Source: Channa striata (Eukaryota > Chordata > Actinopteri > Anabantiformes > Channidae). Taken from it: a DNA stretch of 64,000 bases. This document shows positions 57,421 to 64,000 of this stretch, one piece after another; within the stretch, counting starts at the first letter, position 1; every line of letters begins with the position of its first letter. The notes beneath the pieces were generated by a model, which worked only from the letters and a program-made list of their open reading frames with translations, did not search any database and was not told the DNA's origin. The translations under genes and the position numbers were made by a program. The stretch lies in assembly GCA_033026295.1 (NCBI GenBank), contig CM065173.1:3596001-3660000 (forward strand). The letters run 5' to 3'.

Positions 57421-58306
57421 ACATCTCCAGATCATCACGTTTCCACCTCCACACTTAACTGATGGTGTTGGAGAGGAAGCTGTTATCTTTTCACTAGCTC
57501 TGCTTCTGACACATTTTCCTTGATGGAGTCAAACACCTCAAACTTTCATTCATCATTCAGGACTCTTTATCCTCTAAATCATCAACAACAAAATCATCAG
57601 TTAGTGGAGTCAAAACAAAATCCAATATTCAGTAATTGAGTTGCATGTGGTTGAATAATGCTTACAAAAAATGTCATTTTTGCAGTATCTGCTAACAATG
57701 TATACCCAGTCATTGGGCTAAATGAATGTACAGGGATTTGGCATGAATCCTGCTAATCCATGTGTAGCTACTAAATGTGTTATTTATAATATTTTCTTTC
57801 TACACTTTTATTACACTTTTTAATACAAATATTTCTGCTACTACTATTCACAATTATATTTGTTTTTTTAACTTAATTTTTAAAATTTTATTTTATACTT
57901 TATTTTTCATTACAAAGAATGCACATGAGAGGTGAAAAAATATAATGTAGCAGGGATTAGAAGTAAAACAAAGGCAATCAAACTACTAAATATGCATACA
58001 CTAGGAGTACACACAGTAAGCCTGTTTGAGTCTTGTGTTTTCTCAATGACATTTCATTAATTCGGACAATTATCAGGAAATACTGTATGTTTTGCACAAC
58101 CTGTAGCTATATTTGCTTACAGGACAAATAAATGTAAAACGTAGTAATAAATTAAATGTTCAGATGTGTTTGATGTTTTATCCAATCTTTCATAAATCAA
58201 TATTACTCTTCTGAAGGTACTTAAATAGAAAAAAGGAAAACCTGGGCTCAAATGGTTACTAATAATTAATGAAACCATCTGACCAATTAACAATTTATCT
58301 GACAGG
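57421..58306. other. Unassigned AT-rich sequence
   Basis: Space between the two degraded receptors. The expected membrane and tail exons of NITR-7 were not found. Confidence 0.45.
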
Positions 58307-60041
58307 TTAATCCAAGTCAAAAGCCTCAAGAGCATCATGGATCCTCTCACTCGGAGCAGCTTTTGTACCCCTTCTTTTCACCACTGCCACTTTTCATCAG
58401 GGTGAAAACAGCCGCTGAATGAAGCCCTTTGTCCTCATCACGCTGAGAAAAGTGTGAAGAATTGTGAGAAGACTACAATAATACATACATGTAAAAAGAA
58501 ATGGGACTTTTCTGGTAAATCTTACCCATAAAAGCTGTTCTTGCTGTCCATCAGTAGTTTCACTGCCTGTTAAGCAAACAAAGGGAATTGTATTTTAAAA
58601 TGTATTGGATATAAATACAATGACAATTCATGGCAATGATAACTAGATTTTAAATTAATCTCACTAAAGATAAATGGTTCTGTCAGTTTATATAGCAGAT
58701 ACTCTGCACCTGATCTAAAGGTATGGAAAAATATTGAAGCCTTTCCAAAGTTAAACAGTATATAAGATTGTCTTACCATTACAACAATCCTCAGGCTTCA
58801 TGAATGAAATCAGGAAAGACTCATGGCCAAGGCAATGCCCAGGATAAACAAAATATCACTGTTCCTCTGACAATCCCATGTGTTCACTGATGAGGAATGT
58901 TGATAATGAACAAATAATTGATTTTCACAGTTATGTATTTGTTATGGGTTATTCAAAATCACGCTGATCATATTTTTAAAAGATTTTGTTAATAGCATAT
59001 CTCAAATGATTAAATCAGCAACACTCATCAATCAACAACTGATAATAAAGCTAATTTTGACATGTTCTGCAGTTACCTTTATTGTTGGGTTTTGACCTGT
59101 TTGCATGAATTTTCCCTCCACGTGAGGCCACAGAACAGCGATAAGTCCCAGCACCAGAGGAGCTGGCATTAGTAAAGAAGTTGAAGACACAGTTCTCTGC
59201 TGATGATCCCACAGGGTTGTTTTTAGATTCATCTGCTGTGTTTCCGGGAGCGTAACTAAAACTTGGGTGAGATAGATTGAATCCAGCTCTGAAACAGCAC
59301 ACAGAGTTTTCTTCTGGATATGTCTGATTCTCAGAGACTGAGCACTGAATAGTCACTGAGTCTCCTGGATGATCTGGATCAGATGGAGGAACTTTTGTCA
59401 AGTCAGTTTCTGGTTCTGGGGAAAGAAAAATGATGATAAAAGGACAAATAAAAATAAAATGTGTAAATGTACCAACTTTACATGTGCAAGTAAAGGAATT
59501 ATGGTAAGTAACCTAATTATTATTATATATATGCATACAAAAAGCAAATTATTAATTATTTTTTTGCTGAATTTACCTTCAACTGTCAGGATTGTTCCCT
59601 TCAGGAAGAGAAAGTCTGTTTGTTGTGTTTTCAAACAAATATAAACTGCAGCATCCCTCAGCTGTGCTCTTGTAATATGCAGATCAAATGTTCCAGTTGA
59701 TTTGCTGACAGTAATCCGACGATCTACAGTCTCTAAGATAGACGATGTTTTTCCTAAGACTTGGGGAAAATGTCCAGAAACAAGCCTGATCCAAAACAGG
59801 CTTCCTGTATTTCTGCAGGTGCATGTCAGGTTCACATCATCTCCAACAGGAACAATCTTTGTCTCTAAAGTGGGAGCTTCTGTACATCCTGAAAAGACAA
59901 AGATGACTAATTGACAATAGACATAAATTTAATATTTATGCCCCGTGGAATGCCACAATAACATACTATTAAATCTGACCTCTTGTACAAATACTTACGT
60001 GCTGCTTTGAGCATCAGCAGTGTATAAAATATGATTTGCAT
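58307..60041 (-). pseudogene. nitr: NITR-8: eroded receptor, tail tyrosines lost
   Basis: Exons on the - strand: 60041-59999 (signal), 59888-59577 (V), 59415-59077 (I), 58886-58777 (membrane), 58566-58526 (linker) and 58442-58307 (tail). V and I are still open, but key residues have gone: YYC is YIC in V; SVYWF is SVCCF and DAGTYYC is GAGTYRC in I; and the J-like FGNGTK is HANRSK. The membrane exon is 110 bases where a multiple of three is needed and stops after MSLS. The tail has one extra base after SGSG. Both tail tyrosines are His (GLHSAAVF, RIHDAL). All splice sites remain usable. If made, the product would be a short two-domain protein with half a membrane segment. Confidence 0.83.
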
Positions 60042-60129
60042 TTTCTGGTTATTTCACTTGACTCCAGCGTTAATTCAGATCTTATGATAAAATCATTCAC
60101 CTTAATAATTACACAAGTGGGAGGAAACA

Positions 60130-60150
60130 ATTTTAGAGCAATCTGATTGG
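60130..60150 (-). promoter_or_regulatory. NITR-8 promoter: CCAATCAG
   Basis: CCAATCAG (60150-60143, - strand) lies 102 bases before the start codon at 60041, with AAAATTGTTTCCTCCCACTTG next to it, as in NITR-6. The promoter-like sequence is better kept than the coding sequence. Confidence 0.5.
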
Positions 60151-60159
60151 CTTGTTACG

Positions 60160-60765
60160 TTGCTGTTTAAAATACCACAGTGGAAATAATAGCAGCCCAA
60201 AGACATGAAACAACCCCAGCAGTTCTTTCAGGTTTAAGAGTAGGTGTCTACAGTAAGTTATATGTTCATACATGGCACAGATAACACAATTAAATGTATA
60301 CATTCATGTTATTCACACTCCAGGAGAAAGCACCTATAAACGTGAATGTGAACTAGCTACCAGCACTAAAAGACAAAGTTATATCATCATTAGTAGACAG
60401 TAGTACTCAGGGGTAAATCAGTTCCCATGCAAAATATTTTTTGAAAGAATGAACAAATAAACTAGTTGCAAGGACATTGTTGGAGTGGCCCATCATGGTT
60501 TAGTTTAAAATCAAATAAACACATCATTGACACTGTATGTACATTGTCAATGTTTTTTTTTTCTTCATTGTGTTTATTTGTTTGTAATTATGTTTCTTAT
60601 ACAAAGGTAATTCTTAGGGGGCAGTGTTGAATATTAACATATTTTAAGAATGAATCTAACATCTCTATTGGTGGGATCAGATTACACTGGAGTAACCCCA
60701 GCCCATTCTCGCTATGCAGAGGTACAACAAAAGTCATTTTGGCAGACACACAAACACATGCATGT
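60160..60765. other. Unassigned sequence upstream of NITR-8
   Basis: Nothing recognised apart from a T-rich run at 60552-60560. Confidence 0.4.
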
Positions 60766-60769
60766 GTGC

Positions 60770-60900
60770 TCATGTGGCCCACCAGGGGCCCAGGGCTCAT
60801 TTTGGTGTGTGGTGGGCTGGGGGGGCTGGGGATTGAGCTGCTGGCCCTATGGTCTGTGTGAAACTGCCTTACCAACTGAGCTACAGCCACCCCTTACTTT
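60770..60900 (-). repeat. tRNA-derived SINE head
   Basis: On the - strand GGCTGTAGCTCAGTTGGTAA (A box) and CAGCTCAATCCCC (B-box region) form a tRNA-like promoter. It is followed by a GC-rich body that runs to a truncated end. Confidence 0.65.
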
Positions 60901-61574
60901 CCTACAACAACAACAGGATGAAATTTGACTCCAGTCTAGACTGTCATGTGCTTTTTTGATGATCTTGGACTAGGCAACGATTTTTAGCATAAATATTAGA
61001 ACCCCCTTTGCTTGTAATGCTCCCAGTATAACTCTACCACCCACTCTGACCTCAATAATAAACAGAAAGTAGAATTATCATCTTTCTAACAGTTTGAAAT
61101 TAGAAACAGAAAAATTATCACATGGTAAAAGTATAATTCATGGCAGAGCTACTGTACTGGATTGCATTAGATTGTACAAAGGCAAAAAAGGGGAAAGTGA
61201 GTGTAAGTTTATGCATGTTTTGTGCCTAACCTAAACATATTTATTTTTTACATATAGTCAGTACTTGTGGTGTCCATGTGAGGTTCTGAAGGACATGAAA
61301 AGTGGCAATATTTGATGCCTTTGGAGGTGTTGTTGAAGTATGGAATACTGTGAGATAAGGGGCTGATGGTAACCCACATAAAACAATTCCAATTTATAAT
61401 ACTTACATTGTTAGGTTAAAGCATAAACTATATCAACCAAAATCTTTAGTAGGTGCAACACTATGTGGCTACCACAGTCCATCTTTATGTATCTATTGAA
61501 ATTGAAAGTGAAGGTGACAGTGCCACAAAAGCTTATTCCTACCATTATCTCTATGTTTTGCTGACAACCAGATG
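60901..61574. other. Unassigned sequence
   Basis: AT-rich, without an exon or repeat that I could identify. Confidence 0.4.
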
Positions 61575-61700
61575 ACTTCATTAGATTAGATCATATTAGA
61601 TTAGTTTCAACTTTATTGTCATTACATATTTGCAAGGCAACAAAATGCACTTTAGTATCTCACTGAAGCGCAAAAGCAGTGCAGAATATACAGTGTCTGC
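61575..61700 (-). repeat. LINE 3' tail fragment
   Basis: tttcaactttattgtcattac followed by acaaaatgcactttagtatc is the end of a fish LINE copy, comparable to 50765-50800. No coding remains follow. Confidence 0.5.
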
Positions 61701-64000
61701 AGTATCTAGACCCACGTAATATAGCTGAAACACACAACACAACTATTTGAGTAGCACTAACAAAAATGATTTTAATTGATGATTCCTGTGAATTAGTACA
61801 GAATGTCACATTGACTTAAGTGGGAAGGCAGAAGTCATAAGCGGTGACCGTGCCCTTTTGTGTAGTGAAACATCACCAGGAAGAGTACAGCAGAGACAGT
61901 GGAGGGGGCTATACACCACCTTGATGGTTACTCTTTGTGCTTTCTGAGTCATCTGATATAAATGCTTTTTAGTAATGTAGTAGTAGAAGAACTTTATACA
62001 TTCATCCTAAGATATGAAAAGTCAGTTCAAGAAAATGTCAATACCTTTTAAAAAATTACAGTAAAAAATCCTACTAACGAACTGACAAAACGAAAGAAAT
62101 CAATGCCTTTTCTGGGGCAATAAGAACTACAATCAGCAACAAAACACTTTAAAAGATCAAAAAAATATGTTTCTTTGCAAGTTTCTCCCTATATGCAAAA
62201 GGCTCTGCATTAAAATAGGTAAAAAGAAGAAACAGTGAAATAAAATTCAAGATAAGAGCTCCGTGTTTGTATGCATGTGCGCACACACTACAGTCACTGC
62301 GGACAGCTGGATGGAAAGATGAACACTGTTGTGGTCGGGCTGCTACAATGAGGTGTGATTTCTAAGCCGCTTTTCTTCCTGTCGTTGTCTTATTTTTATT
62401 TTTAAAAAGGGGTGGGGGCGTAGACGGTAGTGGGGGGTTGGTGGTAAAGCAAGTGAAGTAATGATAGATTCACGGTGCAAGAGGATTAAACCAACTCAAA
62501 CGTGGGCAGTGATACAGCACTTCAGTCATGAATGGTCAGGGAGATTATTCAGGCCACTTGATGGTATTTTTAGAGACCGGGTTCTTCACATTCACCGGTC
62601 AAACCATTTCTTTCTGAGTTAAAGGGCGATGTGACGAACCTCCTCTGTGCAAGATAAAATGTATGTTGGTTTGTACAGGTCGACCAATACAAAACACGCA
62701 GCATGTCCCTGCTTAAATGTACTGCTGCTAAGTCATAAATCAGTCCACAAAGATTTACATTATATTAATATATAAAAAGTTGTATTATAATAAATAACAA
62801 ATTTCCTTGGGCTTAAATTTTGAAATGACGTATAGTAATAGTGCATGAGGGATCTTTAGTAAGTTTGTCCTCAGATGTGCATACAGGCCAGATGGAAACA
62901 TGATAAACCACATAACTGGTGACTCAAAGCTGTCTTCACTTTCTTTGCAGTGTGATGATCAGTGTACATAGTAATCAAACCCATCTTCACTTTATCCATT
63001 TAAGATCCATTTTAAAATCTTGGCCTGAAATAGAAGTTACAAAAAAGTTACAAAACATTATTTATGTGATTAATAGTTTTTAAATATCCTGCACTAAATT
63101 GTGTCTTTCTGCCTTTTTAGAACCCAAGTGAGGTGTTGATTCAAATTTACAGTTTAAGTCACAGGCTTCCACAGTGGTGGTGGCGGCTGGAGCCATGTGC
63201 TGTGGGTAAAGTAAAACTAAAACAAACAGTTATTACAGCTTATACTGGTTAAACTAAAATTAACTTTCTGATGCCAGTTGCAGTGTTTCCTTTTTCACAC
63301 GGCAAACCTCATTACATATCCTGTTATGGGCTGTTGTCAGAACCTTCTGAGTAAACAGCTTCAGTGTTTGGTCAAAGGCAGAGAAACGACCCACCACAGT
63401 TTTTGTCTTTCCGTGTAGCTGTTACAAATGGAGAGAGGAAAAAAAGTGTCCAGATTTTTTTCATTTACAGTTTTTCTATTTCTGAAAGCAGTTAAAGAGA
63501 CTCACATGTCAAAAAGACTCCTAACTGTATTTATAAAACTGCACTTAAGAAATGTAAAAAAAAAATCATTAAACATATATAAATACAGAAATGTGTGGTA
63601 CATATTGGTAAATACCATTAGATTATAGCTAGCTACTGCAAAGACCACTTCTTAATGTGGGCCTGAACATGAAGGAGTTGTATTTATGAAATAGTTTCAA
63701 ATTATATAAAGTTTCTGATATACAACTGACAGCCATTTTTACAAGTTAAGTTTTTTCGAGATACAATTTTACTCTTGTTATTGTTGGAACAACCTGTTCT
63801 CTGGCTCTAAATATCCAAATACACAATTACTTCCACAGCATTAAAGGGTCAGTGTGTATAATTCCCTGCTCATATAGTTATTAGTTTTCACGATAGTGAG
63901 CAGCAGTGACGTGCGCTCAGGGGAGGCAGCTGTCACGGATTGAGCAATAACTTGGCTAATTGTGCTAACATGCTTAGCAGTGAGGCCGTATTGCTGCCTC
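61701..64000. other. Unassigned right end of the window
   Basis: No gene is supported. A GC-rich patch (ggggtgggggcgtagacgg) lies at 62408-62440. The last 100 bases (from gtgacgtgcgctcaggggag, 63907) look like the start of a dispersed repeat that continues past the window. Confidence 0.35.

Noticed and set aside
52980..63430. Similar short stretches at 52985-53060 and 63369-63430 (ggtcaaa...cccaccgcag / cccaccacag), considered as NITR promoters
   Set aside because: They are only loosely alike, have no exon nearby, and lack the CCAATCAG box, so the link is too weak to report as a feature.

Overview
The window is vertebrate, almost certainly teleost fish: AT-rich DNA, genes split into short GT-AG exons, and fish-typical repeats (tRNA-derived SINEs, L2/Maui-like, Rex1-like and RTE LINEs, Tc1, BEL/Pao, Gmr1-like Ty3, an endogenous retrovirus). 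Nothing prokaryotic was seen. The host content is a cluster of two-Ig-domain receptors that read as novel immune-type receptors (NITRs), plus one RNase A-family gene. There is one 100-base assembly gap (45458-45557).

Eight NITR loci were rebuilt exon by exon from splice sites and reading phase. Loci 1 (3466-5275) and 2 (11158-14002) are on the + strand. Loci 3 (15881-17661), 4 (19741-21400), 5 (29957-31682) and 6 (47060-49126) are on the - strand. Locus 7 (56871-57420, +) and locus 8 (58307-60041, -) are degraded. The usual plan is a signal exon, a V-domain exon, an I-domain exon, a transmembrane exon, a small linker exon and a tail exon; introns are phase 1 up to the linker exon, then phase 0. 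Loci 2, 3, 5 and 6 have open frames. Locus 1 stops just after the membrane segment, locus 4 has a one-base deletion in V, and locus 5 has a tail cut by an in-frame stop. The family is in visible birth-and-death: loci 1 and 2 share a nearly identical V-intron-I block inside diverged flanks, loci 4 and 5 lie in a 2-kb duplication, and locus 5 carries a recombination scar. Six loci share the motif CCAATCAG about 100 bases before the start codon.

Layout. 0-3.3 kb: Tc1, SINE, Ty3 and L2 relics. 3.3-14 kb: NITR 1 and 2, with a Rex1-like LINE end and a Gmr1-like Ty3 relic between them. 14.7-21.5 kb: SINE, NITR 3 and 4. 22.3-29.3 kb: endogenous retrovirus remains with an L2 nested in the LTR. 30-31.7 kb: NITR 5. 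33-35.8 kb: a locally duplicated block, one copy split by an L2. 36.4-37.4 kb: RNase gene. 37.7-45.5 kb: possible MITE, then a broken BEL/Pao element ending at the gap. 47-49.2 kb: NITR 6. 50.7-51.5 kb: LINE relic. 53.8-56 kb: RTE LINE with perfect 18-bp target duplications. 56.9-60.2 kb: NITR 7 and 8. 60.7-64 kb: SINE and LINE ends and unassigned sequence.

NITRs are known as fish receptors on cytotoxic lymphocyte-like cells, either inhibitory (ITIM tails) or activating. Here only locus 4, whose V exon is frameshifted, has a strictly canonical ITIM; the others have ITIM-like tyrosines or none. I did not find a previously undescribed system. The most informative material is the record of conversion, duplication and decay in the receptor family, and the promoter motif its members share.
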